Shown here: piece by piece, positions 7,143 through 14,297 of the stretch
Position numbering within the stretch: position 1 is the stretch's first letter
Layout: every line of letters begins with the position of its first letter
Origin: a candidate division CSSED10-310 bacterium
GTDB taxonomy: Bacteria > CSSED10-310 > JAFGJC01
Direction of reading: 5' to 3'
NCBI GenBank assembly: GCA_016929305.1
Contig: JAFGJC010000496.1
Location: forward strand, 1-15,730
DNA length: 15,730 bases
The notes under the pieces: generated by a model
Told to the model about the DNA's origin: nothing
Seen by the model: the letters and a program-made list of their open reading frames with translations, nothing else
Database searches by the model: none
Program-made: the position numbers and the translations under genes

Positions 7143-8018
7143 GTGACAAATATGACATACTCCGACATTCCAATTGCGGTTTTATTTTTCAACAAATTGA
7201 ATCTTACAATGCGCTGTATCCAATCATTATGCGACGCTGGATATTCAAAGGAACGTCTTTATGTGTTTGATAATGGTTCGACATCAGATATGACCGAAAT
7301 CCTGAAAGAACGATTCACTCAAATTAATACTAACAGAAGTATTGCAAACACAGGTTTTTCTGGGGGATTTAATCATGTTTTGCGCTGGATTTTCAACCTG
7401 GGATTTTCCTCGGCGTTTTTTCTTACAAACGATACGATGGCATTGCCCGGTCTCATAGAAGAATGCCGGACATCTGCGGTGCGAACGGGAGCTGGCATTA
7501 TCGCGCCGTGCATCACCGTGATGAACCAGCCTGAGAAAATTGATTCCATCGGCGCGTATGTGGATCGGACAACCATTGCACCCCAACACTACCGTTCCTA
7601 TAATCTTGGCGATTTTCTGGATGGCCCCGATGACTACATTCCCGGCACGGCGTTATGGATCGATCGTAACTCCTTTTATGCTCTTAATGGAGCTGATGAG
7701 ACATATCACACCTACTGGGAAGATATCGATATGTGTTTTCGAGCACGAAAACTGGGGATCCGGATGGCTAGGTGTTATTCTGCCCGTCTGCTGCATGGTA
7801 TTGGGCAGACATGTCATAAAAAACCTCTGTATACCACATATTTCTTCCAGCGAAACCGGATACGATTCTGCAGACAACATCTCAATGCCAGTGAATGGCT
7901 ACATGCAAAACGCATCATTTTGGAAGATCTTGCACAGATGAAGACGCGCTTTCAATCGAAGGGCGACAGGACACGATTGGGTTATCTGGAAAAATTATAT
8001 GCCGCAGTTTCGGAATGA
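7143..8018 (+). CDS. family 2 glycosyltransferase (rhamnosyltransferase-like)
   Basis: This 291-residue cytosolic or membrane-associated GT-A fold enzyme transfers a sugar from a nucleotide donor, probably to a surface glycan. It begins with IPIAVLFFNK. The donor-site DNGSTSD is at 43-49, followed by NTGFSGGFN at 69-77 and a metal-site region LTND at 94-97. GTALWIDR lies at 168-175 and YWEDIDMCFR at 191-200, where the ED pair marks the catalytic base of this family. The C-terminal HGIGQT and FFQRNRIRF segments are like those of WbbL-type rhamnosyltransferases. The GTG start has only weak SD support (GGAAT); an in-frame ATG lies three codons downstream at 7152. The 3' end overlaps the convergent nucleotidyltransferase gene by 104 bp. 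Donor and acceptor cannot be told from the sequence. Confidence 0.85.
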   Translation: MTNMTYSDIPIAVLFFNKLNLTMRCIQSLCDAGYSKERLYVFDNGSTSDMTEILKERFTQINTNRSIANTGFSGGFNHVLRWIFNLGFSSAFFLTNDTMALPGLIEECRTSAVRTGAGIIAPCITVMNQPEKIDSIGAYVDRTTIAPQHYRSYNLGDFLDGPDDYIPGTALWIDRNSFYALNGADETYHTYWEDIDMCFRARKLGIRMARCYSARLLHGIGQTCHKKPLYTTYFFQRNRIRFCRQHLNASEWLHAKRIILEDLAQMKTRFQSKGDRTRLGYLEKLYAAVSE

Positions 8019-8778
8019 TTCCGGATTTTCTGAAGTTTTCGACGCGTTCCCAGTTTCCAAGATCGATGTATTGATGCAATAAAAAGGCGGTGGCAGGTGC
8101 AAATGCTGACATTAAAATATCTGTAGATTCATGGTTTACGGAATCCAGAAGAAACCTGTAAAGCTGCCATGCCGCGGATTTTTTGAATCCGTAACATCCC
8201 CAATACCCGTTATATTTGTGAAAATCCGCCTGCGGTTTATCCTGAAAAGCCGTAACGATATTGTCTTTCGAAACGCATACGGCTCCCAGGTATCTGAGTT
8301 CATTCTCTTTTTGAGATTCAACAGCGCCAAATGCAACGGAATGACATGTCAGACACTCCAGCATTTTTTGAATAAGCGTTTTACCTTCTGGGTCAACAAA
8401 CGGATTCGAATCACTCAAGCTCAAAAATGAATCGGGCAGCAAAACAATATTGACATCGGAAAACAGCTCCTTAGCGGAATATACTGATCCGGGCCATTCA
8501 AAAAACCTGTTATCGAACATGACCGCATGAGTCTCGATATCCGGAAATAACACCTTAACCCTTTCAAAAACAGCACATTTCCCAGGTTTCACAACGACCG
8601 CAATGTGAATATTCCGGATCAGCTTTCTGAATTCCCGGAACAAGACAAATTGCTTGATGTGAGCCAGAGAGAAATCGATCAGAGCTATTCCAGAATCGAT
8701 TTCAAACAGTTCCTTTGGCGTGTTAAGGCCCAGACGGGTTCCTTCGCCGGCACTCGGCAGAATAACTGTCAAGTCCAT
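7915..8778 (-). CDS. sugar-nucleotidyltransferase-like protein (NTP_transferase fold)
   Basis: This 287-residue protein starts with LPSAGEGTRLGLNTPKEL (7-24), the classic nucleotide-binding signature (AGxGTRL...PKxL) of enzymes that form NDP-sugars from NTP and sugar 1-phosphate. VLLPDSF at 112-118 supplies the metal-binding Asp at 116. LGAVCVSKDNIVTAFQDKP and YIDLGNWERVENF are typical later elements of the fold. About 30 C-terminal residues beyond the core lie in the part antisense to the glycosyltransferase. It follows the radical SAM gene by 60 bp on the same strand and is probably cotranscribed. No strong SD is visible before the ATG. It may supply the activated sugar for the neighbouring glycosyltransferase, but that is inference. 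Confidence 0.8.
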   Translation of the reverse strand: MDLTVILPSAGEGTRLGLNTPKELFEIDSGIALIDFSLAHIKQFVLFREFRKLIRNIHIAVVVKPGKCAVFERVKVLFPDIETHAVMFDNRFFEWPGSVYSAKELFSDVNIVLLPDSFLSLSDSNPFVDPEGKTLIQKMLECLTCHSVAFGAVESQKENELRYLGAVCVSKDNIVTAFQDKPQADFHKYNGYWGCYGFKKSAAWQLYRFLLDSVNHESTDILMSAFAPATAFLLHQYIDLGNWERVENFRKSGIIPKLRHIIFPDNPIVSCRPSIESASSSVQDLPK

Positions 8779-8838
8779 TTTCTGTGAGCTTTAATCAGGA
8801 TTACGCGTTTTTCCGATATTTTTTCATGGAAGATCATG

Positions 8839-9756
8839 TCAAGAGTATCTTTCTGAAAATCCAAACTCTTTAAGATGTTGAATATAGATCTGACATATAT
8901 CACATGGTTCCATGTGTTCAACCGAGGTATTATGGTCAAACGACGCATCGAACCGTGATAACGCAGCAGCAGGTCCTTTCGATCGAATCAAACTCAGAAC
9001 GGGGTGTTTTCTGATGGCGTGCCATATCTCATCGTATCCGGTGATTAGCGCATCGCCCAAACGATAACACCTCTTTGCCGGTCCGCCCAATAATCCGCAA
9101 CAGGGGTAAACATAACCGTCAAAACCCACGACAACATCTTTGAATCCCAGATAACATCGCTGTTTTAATTTCCTATTGATATCGGACAATTGAGTATCTT
9201 TGCCAAAAGTATTAATCACATGGATCCAGCGATGGTTATCCCGGTTCAGGTGGTATAATTCCGGAAATTCGGTTTTGATGCGGTTAATATAAAACTCGGG
9301 TGTGAATTCATGTTCATTGGGAATATGTCGTAATGTAAAATTTAGTTCTATTCCCAGTTTTGATGATTCCCTGACTGTCTTTCGAACATATTCCCACGGA
9401 ACGGTTTTTTGATGTTCGGCATCCAGACTTAATCGCAGATTGTAATTGCCTGATTTCTTAAGATCTCTCAAAAATTCGGGATGCTGTTGTACCCAAACTC
9501 CGCTGCTCAGGATTTCCGACTTGAATCCATACGCGGCAGCCAGTTTTAATCCAATTTTCAGGCTGTCAAACGACAGAAAGGGTTCGCCGCCAGTCCAAAC
9601 GATGTATTGTTTCGAACGGAACCTGTCAATATTGATAAAAAACCGCGCAATCCATTCAGGATCAAGAAATTCCGTGTTGTCGACTGAAGCGTTTACATTG
9701 CAGGTAGCGCATCCGACCGGACACGTTCTATTCAGGAAAATGATGATGCTGCGCAA
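8839..9756 (-). CDS. radical SAM protein with SPASM/twitch-like C-terminus
   Basis: This 305-residue enzyme has the radical SAM [4Fe-4S] motif C12-PVG-C16-AT-C19 right after a first strand (IIIFLN), then VWTGGEPFL (53-61), the GGE motif that binds S-adenosylmethionine. LRLSLDAEH (107-115) fits a later barrel strand. The C-terminal part has C201, then G214-YVYP-C219 C220, C230 and a C285-DI-C288 pair, resembling SPASM/twitch domains that hold an auxiliary cluster and often act on peptides. The start is a TTG (rare) 9 nt after the TAG of the peptidase gene, in the same frame and with no clear SD, so translation may be coupled. It is used because the first barrel strand begins at once. The substrate is unknown; neighbours suggest peptide or glycan modification. 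Confidence 0.85.
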   Translation of the reverse strand: MRSIIIFLNRTCPVGCATCNVNASVDNTEFLDPEWIARFFINIDRFRSKQYIVWTGGEPFLSFDSLKIGLKLAAAYGFKSEILSSGVWVQQHPEFLRDLKKSGNYNLRLSLDAEHQKTVPWEYVRKTVRESSKLGIELNFTLRHIPNEHEFTPEFYINRIKTEFPELYHLNRDNHRWIHVINTFGKDTQLSDINRKLKQRCYLGFKDVVVGFDGYVYPCCGLLGGPAKRCYRLGDALITGYDEIWHAIRKHPVLSLIRSKGPAAALSRFDASFDHNTSVEHMEPCDICQIYIQHLKEFGFSERYS

Positions 9757-9765
9757 CGGAAATGG

Positions 9766-11184
9766 CTAGCGTTTCCGGATGGCGCTCAATCCGATCAATC
9801 CGCCAAGAGCAAGCAGAACGATTCCGATTCCAGCCGGTCCCGTTGCGGGTGTTTCAGGCGGAGCGGTCGGTGTCGGAACACCGGGTTCCAGCATGATTCC
9901 CCGCACACTCCAGTCATACGGTATCAGATCGGCTGAGTTTTCCGTATAGGATCCGACGATACTGGTATCACTGTTATAGGCGTATCCACTATAGGGACCG
10001 GTTACATCAATGGGATGCAAGGTCGATGTGGGATTGTGAAGCTGAATACAGATATATATCGGATCGCCCGTGGTCAGCGCCACGGGTGTTGTCAGATCTT
10101 TTTCGATCAGGCCGCCGTGCGGTTCGTTGTTGCCTGAAATCGATGACAACATCGTCTGAGGTGTTCCGCCGGCCATATCGTCATACACTCTGACCATCCA
10201 ATTGAAATTATTGCCGAAATTCGCCCATTGAACGCCGACAAGCGTGCCGTCCATCGTCGGCATCAGCCGCTGGCAGATATAGTAGTAATTGTGCCCGGCT
10301 CCGGGATTCACCGAAGCACCAACACCGCCATCATCCTCATAGAGCAAAACCTTACTCTGATTTGCTAGGCTGGGTTCCCAGTTGATGAACTGGACAGGAT
10401 CCGTTCCAATGCTGGCAGCGCCGTATTGAATATAGAAATATCCGTTATCGCCCCAGTCTGAACCCCATGAATTTTTACAGATCCAGTAATTGCCGTCCAG
10501 ATATCCGGGATCACCGGTTCCCTCATGATAGCCGACGATAAGGACCGCATGATCTATTCCTGCGGCCGGGCCATCCGTTAAAACGAACGAACCGTCATAA
10601 CCACCAATACTGGCACCCATACTGGTTCCTTCACTCTCAATGGCGCACATCACCGGTCCATCTTCCAATGCTGCTTTTATGGCGGCGGTCGTTTCGGCGA
10701 TGGTAATCATGTCCCGTAGCCGGTAATCCTGCTGGGGACAGCTTAAACAGCTTGGATATGAAGGCGTCCATCCCTGACAGGATTCCAAAACCGGTCCCAG
10801 AGCGCTCAGATATGCCGCCGCCCGCCAGTGCGATTCGATGCCATATGTCATGCAGTCTTCCATGGCATCTTCCGAAAAATCCTGATTGAACATCGGTGGA
10901 TATTGATCGATTTTAATCAAACTTTCCAGGCAGTGAAGCGACGCGAAGCACCAGCAGCGGCCTGTCCAATCCTGATCACCTACCGGCGACATGTAATTGA
11001 TCCCGCCATAATCACGCCAGTCCAATAGCGGAAGTTTGGATTCATAACCTTTCGTTGTCCACGCCTGCTCCAGAAAACTCATATCACACACGCGATGGTA
11101 TCCGGTTCCGTGCTTTGCCAGCACCGTCCAGGAAGCCAGGATTACCATCAAAACTCCCAGAGATATTACTATTGACCGCTTCAT
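9766..11184 (-). CDS. exported papain-family (C1A) cysteine peptidase with PATG C-terminal tag
   Basis: The ATG at 11184 is chosen because AAGGGGGAACA precedes it and the product opens with a signal peptide (MKRSIVISLGVLMVILASW). Of 472 residues, the catalytic domain covers about 50-250: LLDWRDYGG, then Q71 (oxyanion hole), C77 in GRCWCFAS, H212 in IDHAVLIVGY and N238 in CKNSWGSDWGDNGY, so the Q-C-H-N set is complete. C79 beside the nucleophile replaces the usual Ala. No long inhibitory propeptide is visible. About 280-430 resembles the lectin-like beta domain common after bacterial C1A domains. A PTPTAPPETPATG segment, a hydrophobic helix and RKR end the protein, as in surface-sorting signals. 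It probably acts at the cell surface. It is the first gene of the minus-strand run with the radical SAM gene. Confidence 0.88.
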   Translation of the reverse strand: MKRSIVISLGVLMVILASWTVLAKHGTGYHRVCDMSFLEQAWTTKGYESKLPLLDWRDYGGINYMSPVGDQDWTGRCWCFASLHCLESLIKIDQYPPMFNQDFSEDAMEDCMTYGIESHWRAAAYLSALGPVLESCQGWTPSYPSCLSCPQQDYRLRDMITIAETTAAIKAALEDGPVMCAIESEGTSMGASIGGYDGSFVLTDGPAAGIDHAVLIVGYHEGTGDPGYLDGNYWICKNSWGSDWGDNGYFYIQYGAASIGTDPVQFINWEPSLANQSKVLLYEDDGGVGASVNPGAGHNYYYICQRLMPTMDGTLVGVQWANFGNNFNWMVRVYDDMAGGTPQTMLSSISGNNEPHGGLIEKDLTTPVALTTGDPIYICIQLHNPTSTLHPIDVTGPYSGYAYNSDTSIVGSYTENSADLIPYDWSVRGIMLEPGVPTPTAPPETPATGPAGIGIVLLALGGLIGLSAIRKR

Positions 11185-11240
11185 TGTTCCCCCTTTCGAA
11201 ACATTTGGCATTTAACCCCGCTATCGTTATCTAAATTCTT

Positions 11241-11269
11241 AGTTTACGATAAAACAGTGAGACTGGCAA
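11241..11269 (-). promoter_or_regulatory. candidate promoter for the cysteine peptidase gene
   Basis: On the minus strand TTGCCA (11269-11264) and TAAACT (11246-11241) are 17 bp apart, matching the sigma70 consensus at 5/6 and 4/6 positions. The -10 box lies 57 bp before the peptidase ATG. Confidence 0.4.
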
Positions 11270-11530
11270 TGTTCCACTAAATTTTCATTTATGATACTTC
11301 AAAGAAAAACCATCAAATCTATAAACTCGTAAAATGTCTCGGAAATTCCATAAACAACTATTTTCAAAGCATATTTCCTTGTTCGGAAGGGTTGAATACT
11401 GTAAGAATGAGTATTTTTTATGGGCGAAGCGGTGCTACGTTCTATATCCGGCAGAAACACCACACCTGATGTGACATGAAAATAGACACATATCCGTATC
11501 TGTGATACTTTTTCTGATAGGGGTTGATGA

Positions 11531-11543
11531 GTAACCTGGTTAC
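11531..11543. promoter_or_regulatory. GTAACC-T-GGTTAC palindrome before the beta-propeller gene
   Basis: A perfect 6-bp inverted repeat around one base lies 17 bp upstream of the ATG and immediately before the AAGGAG SD. It is compact enough to be an operator; its place in the leader would let a bound protein block transcription. Confidence 0.35.
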
Positions 11544-11560
11544 AGCAAGGAGAACCTGAA

Positions 11561-12820
11561 ATGAGACGTTGGGTCTGGCCGATTGTATTGGTGCTTTTAT
11601 TTTGTCCGACAATTCAAGCATCCTGGAGTTTTCAGGAATTGAATTACTCTCCCGGTGAATCCATTATGGATCGGGGCATTGCCTGGCATCCATCCGGCGG
11701 ATATGCTCTTATTGCCGCAGACACCGGACTTTACCGGTATTCCAGCTCCACGGAAAATCTCACCTATCAATCGCACAGCACAAAAATCCTTCGGCGAGTC
11801 GCCTGGTCACCCGACGGCACTTACGCTCTGATAACCGGTTCAATATATCTGTATCGTTATGATCATTCACCCGATGGATTTGGATCCATGACAGAAATAA
11901 CTTCGATCGAAATGACCGGAGGCACTGCGGTGACATGTTACGATGTTGTCTGGGATCCCGCCAATCCGGAGGATCCGCCTTACATTGCGGCAAATCTGCA
12001 AACCACATCGGGACAACACAGAATCGTCATTTACCGGTATGAGAGTGCTGCCAGCCCTTACGAGGTATTTCAGGATTATTCCGGAGGGACAACATACGCC
12101 AATTCGCAGGCATATGCACCCGTATCTGTGGCTTTCCAGGCAGATGGGGATTACTTCGTAATTGCCAACAGCGTTGCAAACGGATACAGCCAGGGAATTC
12201 TTGTATATGATCCGGATCAATCCACATTTCCGAAAGAAATCTCCGGTGCCATGCAGTACTTTTCGTTTCCAGGAGACGTTGGAAATGCCCGAACGGTGAG
12301 TATGAGTCCTTTATCGGGAACACGTTTCGTGCTTCTCAAAGGGAATGGTGAGGTTCTCAGACTGGATCAAACCGGATTGCCTGCCGTGTTCGTCAAAGGA
12401 GCGACAGGCGGACCCTGGTACACCTCCATTTTCGGGGGTGATTCACACTATAGTTATGATGGAAGCAAAGCCGTCATTCTGGAATTGCAGGATTATGATC
12501 CATATCACACATTCGTTACTTTCGACGGTTCGGGTAATTTCGATACGTTTGTCAATACTGATCCCGGTATCAATCGGCTATTGCGCTTGTATTCCGTAAA
12601 GTGGCACCCTTTTGAACCCTATGGTCTAATGGCAGGAGAAGATCGCTGGATTATTCGCTTCGATACCGACGAAGTTCCTTATCCGGTTTATACGGCTACG
12701 CCGGAACCAACAGCAACGCCACTGCCACCGGACATACCCGCTACCGGTTGTGTCAGTCTTTGGATCCTTGGACTTCTATTTAGCAGTTTTTTAATTTTCA
12801 GCAAACGGCGTGATCACTGA
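11561..12820 (+). CDS. secreted beta-propeller-like protein with PATG C-terminal tag
   Basis: The ATG has a strong SD (AAGGAG, 8 nt spacing). The 419-residue product starts with a signal peptide (MRRWVWPIVLVLLFCPTIQA). Repeats with the WD40/PD40 look follow: IAWHPSGGYALIA, VAWSPDGTYALITG, a more diverged YSYDGSKAVILE, and VKWHPFEPYGLMAG near the end. Each pairs a W-x-P-x-G-x-Y-A-L strand with a Y-R-Y or similar strand, as expected for propeller blades. No catalytic residues are recognised, so a binding or scaffold role outside the cell is likely. The tail has Thr/Pro-rich TATPEPTATPLPPDIPATG, a hydrophobic helix and KRRDH, the same layout as on the cysteine peptidase encoded divergently upstream. 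The pair may therefore share a surface-anchoring route. Confidence 0.75.
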   Translation: MRRWVWPIVLVLLFCPTIQASWSFQELNYSPGESIMDRGIAWHPSGGYALIAADTGLYRYSSSTENLTYQSHSTKILRRVAWSPDGTYALITGSIYLYRYDHSPDGFGSMTEITSIEMTGGTAVTCYDVVWDPANPEDPPYIAANLQTTSGQHRIVIYRYESAASPYEVFQDYSGGTTYANSQAYAPVSVAFQADGDYFVIANSVANGYSQGILVYDPDQSTFPKEISGAMQYFSFPGDVGNARTVSMSPLSGTRFVLLKGNGEVLRLDQTGLPAVFVKGATGGPWYTSIFGGDSHYSYDGSKAVILELQDYDPYHTFVTFDGSGNFDTFVNTDPGINRLLRLYSVKWHPFEPYGLMAGEDRWIIRFDTDEVPYPVYTATPEPTATPLPPDIPATGCVSLWILGLLFSSFLIFSKRRDH

Positions 12821-12839
12821 ATCGATGATACTAAACGAT

Positions 12840-13064
12840 TTACGATTGCTTTTTGATGAGTTTTACTATTTCGCCCGGTTCAGGAAAACGCCATGCGTCA
12901 AATTTGGAAAAAATCTTCTCGCCATCAACAACGACATCAAAAATTCCACCGCCACCTCTGTTGAGTTTTGCCTTCACACCGAATTCCCGCTCCAGTTCCT
13001 CAGCCAGACCGGCTGCCCTCGGTAAATAGTTTCACGCACCACAATACGTAATTTCGATATTCAT
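12840..13064 (-). CDS. SelW/Rdx-family selenoprotein with CxxU (in-frame UGA = Sec)
   Basis: Read from ATG 13064 to TAA 12840, this frame encodes 74 residues with one in-frame TGA at codon 11 (13034-13032). The N-terminus is MNIEITYCGA-U-NYLPRAAG, so TGA falls exactly at the second redox position of the C-x-x-U/C motif of Rdx/SelW thioredoxin-like proteins. The rest fits the family: EELEREFGVKAKL, then GGGGIFDVVVDGEKIFSK, then RFPEPGEIVKLI. Homology continues on both sides of the TGA with no other defect, which argues for selenocysteine and against a nonsense mutation. AAGGAAG lies just upstream as SD. The protein is a small cytosolic thiol/selenol oxidoreductase; its partner is unknown. It converges on the beta-propeller gene (19-bp gap) and is divergent from the GDSL gene. 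Decoding requires SelA/B/C/D elsewhere in the genome. Confidence 0.88.
13001..13015 (-). promoter_or_regulatory. candidate bacterial SECIS stem-loop (GGUCU loop)
   Basis: On the transcript, CAGCC-GGUCU-GGCUG forms a 5-bp stem with a GGUCU apical loop. The loop's first G is at nucleotide 25 counting the U of the UGA as 1. Bacterial SECIS elements lie within the coding region shortly after the UGA and bind SelB through a G-containing apical loop; E. coli fdhF has the same GGUCU at nucleotide 22. The pairing is visible directly; the SelB role is inferred. Confidence 0.65.
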
Positions 13065-13142
13065 ATAACTTCCTTTCTGAACCACCCAGCCATTACGAAA
13101 TACCTTGAAATACTAATTTTAATAGGATAATGATGTCAAATT

Positions 13143-14258
13143 GTGACGACACGAACCGACAGAAAAAAAAAGCTTCCGCTAAGGAAAAGAATTTTATTTT
13201 CGTTTGTCGTTCTTGCAATATTTATCATTCTCGGTGAACTCATCGCACCTGTTTTTATAAAAAAACAATACAAACTGCAACTCGGCATGATGAATGCGGA
13301 GTTGATCGAGGATCGAGAACTTTTCTGGCGATTGAAACCGGAATTTTTTAATGAAAGTAATTCCATCAGTATCAACCGGCAGGGATATCGTGATACGGAG
13401 TTTGAACATACGCGCGATCCGGGTACTGTCAGGATTGCATGTATGGGTGATTCTGTGACGTATGGATGGAAAGTCCCCCAGGGATTTACTTATCCGGATA
13501 TCCTGGAAGAAAAATTGAATTTTTCCAGACCATCGGATGACACACAATATGAGGTTTACAATTTCGGGGTTCCCGGTTATTCCTCACTGCAGGGGAAAAT
13601 CCTTTTATCCAAAGAAGTTGTTTCCTATAATCCGGATATCCTCATAATTTCATATGGTATAAATGACAGTCGACTCGCTCTCGAATCTGATTCAATTTCC
13701 TATATTCGTAACAGCAGCTCGTTATACAACGTAAAAGCATTTTTCATGAAAAGCAATCTGTATCATCTTCTGCAACAAATCTGGGCGGACTGGGTGGATC
13801 AGCGGGAGCGGCGTGAGTTATCCCGCAATCAGATTCGCGTCACTCCCGAAGAATTCAAATCAAACATTGAAACTATGGTATCCATCGCAAAATCACATTC
13901 CATGAAAGTTATTTTGCTGAGTCAGGCAAACACCAGCAGAAATGACCGATTACAGCCATATTTTGATATTGAAAAGCAAATAGCCGAATCAACACCGGAT
14001 GTCACCTATGCTGATGCCATTGACATGCTGGTGTCGTTTAGTGCTGATGAATTTGATGCTTACCTTCGTGATTTGAGCAAACGATTCCCTGTATCAGCAT
14101 TGGATGGTCAGAAATTTTTCGACATGGAGTTAACGACGCCCGATGCGGAGCGATTTGCTGCATTGATGGTCGATCCCGTGCATCCCAATGCAGCCGGTTG
14201 CGCAATGCTCGGTATGCAACTGGAAAAATTGCTGATTCAAAACGGTCTGGTGAATTGA
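13143..14258 (+). CDS. membrane-anchored SGNH/GDSL hydrolase
   Basis: This 371-residue protein has a basic N-terminus and one TM helix (about 17-38), so the enzyme domain is likely outside the membrane. The SGNH blocks are present in order: GDS104VTYG (nucleophile Ser), FGVPG145YSS (oxyanion Gly), GIN174DS (oxyanion Asn) and D344-PV-H347-PN (catalytic Asp-His). It is a complete hydrolase, typically an esterase or O-acetyl transferase/esterase acting on glycans or lipids. The family often accompanies polysaccharide export, but the acceptor cannot be read here. The GTG start at 13143 has its only AGGA 15 nt upstream. An ATG at 13133 with better spacing is out of frame but would join this frame if the A9 run at 13163-13171 were read as A8. 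The gene is divergent from the selenoprotein gene. Confidence 0.85.
   Translation: MTTRTDRKKKLPLRKRILFSFVVLAIFIILGELIAPVFIKKQYKLQLGMMNAELIEDRELFWRLKPEFFNESNSISINRQGYRDTEFEHTRDPGTVRIACMGDSVTYGWKVPQGFTYPDILEEKLNFSRPSDDTQYEVYNFGVPGYSSLQGKILLSKEVVSYNPDILIISYGINDSRLALESDSISYIRNSSSLYNVKAFFMKSNLYHLLQQIWADWVDQRERRELSRNQIRVTPEEFKSNIETMVSIAKSHSMKVILLSQANTSRNDRLQPYFDIEKQIAESTPDVTYADAIDMLVSFSADEFDAYLRDLSKRFPVSALDGQKFFDMELTTPDAERFAALMVDPVHPNAAGCAMLGMQLEKLLIQNGLVN
13163..13171 (+). repeat. A9 homopolymer near the 5' end of the GDSL gene
   Basis: Nine consecutive A residues lie seven codons into the GDSL gene. Such runs can cause transcriptional slippage or length variation. Here a change to A8 would place the better-spaced ATG at 13133 in frame with the hydrolase. 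Confidence 0.5.
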
Positions 14259-14297
14259 TAATCCCATCTGAATAAACCCGGCTCCACCAAAGGACAT

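Larger units (their letters stand above)
11185..11560. other. divergent intergenic region between peptidase and beta-propeller genes
   Basis: This 376-bp AT-rich stretch holds no supported gene. It contains the candidate minus-strand promoter at 11241-11269 and a 13-bp palindrome at 11531-11543 just before the SD of the plus-strand gene. I found no tRNA-like or riboswitch-like structure. Confidence 0.6.

Noticed and set aside
7070..7270. 66-codon plus-strand ORF upstream of the glycosyltransferase
   Set aside because: More than half overlaps the glycosyltransferase in another frame, it has no SD, and its 5' part is the inverted repeat at 7072-7093.
11185..11211. Nine-codon longer start of the cysteine peptidase
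   Set aside because: The AAGGGGG SD lies inside that extension, directly before the ATG at 11184, and the extension would put a polar stretch before the signal peptide.
11395..11420. AATACT...AGTATT hairpin followed by TTTTTA as a terminator
   Set aside because: The stem is only 6 bp and AT-only apart from one pair, and no plus-strand gene lies upstream to terminate.
12734..12817. Canonical Gram-positive LPxTG sortase signal
   Set aside because: The motif is PATG preceded by Ile or Thr-Pro, not LPxTG, and no sortase is present in the window; only a generic sorting-like tail is claimed.
12810..13025. Plus-strand ORF of 71 codons
   Set aside because: It is antisense to the selenoprotein gene, lacks an SD and resembles no family; its opposite strand explains the region better.
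13032..13034. Treating the TGA in the SelW-like frame as a nonsense mutation or pseudogene
   Set aside because: The TGA is at the exact redox position, the rest of the frame is intact and family-like, and a SECIS-like hairpin follows.
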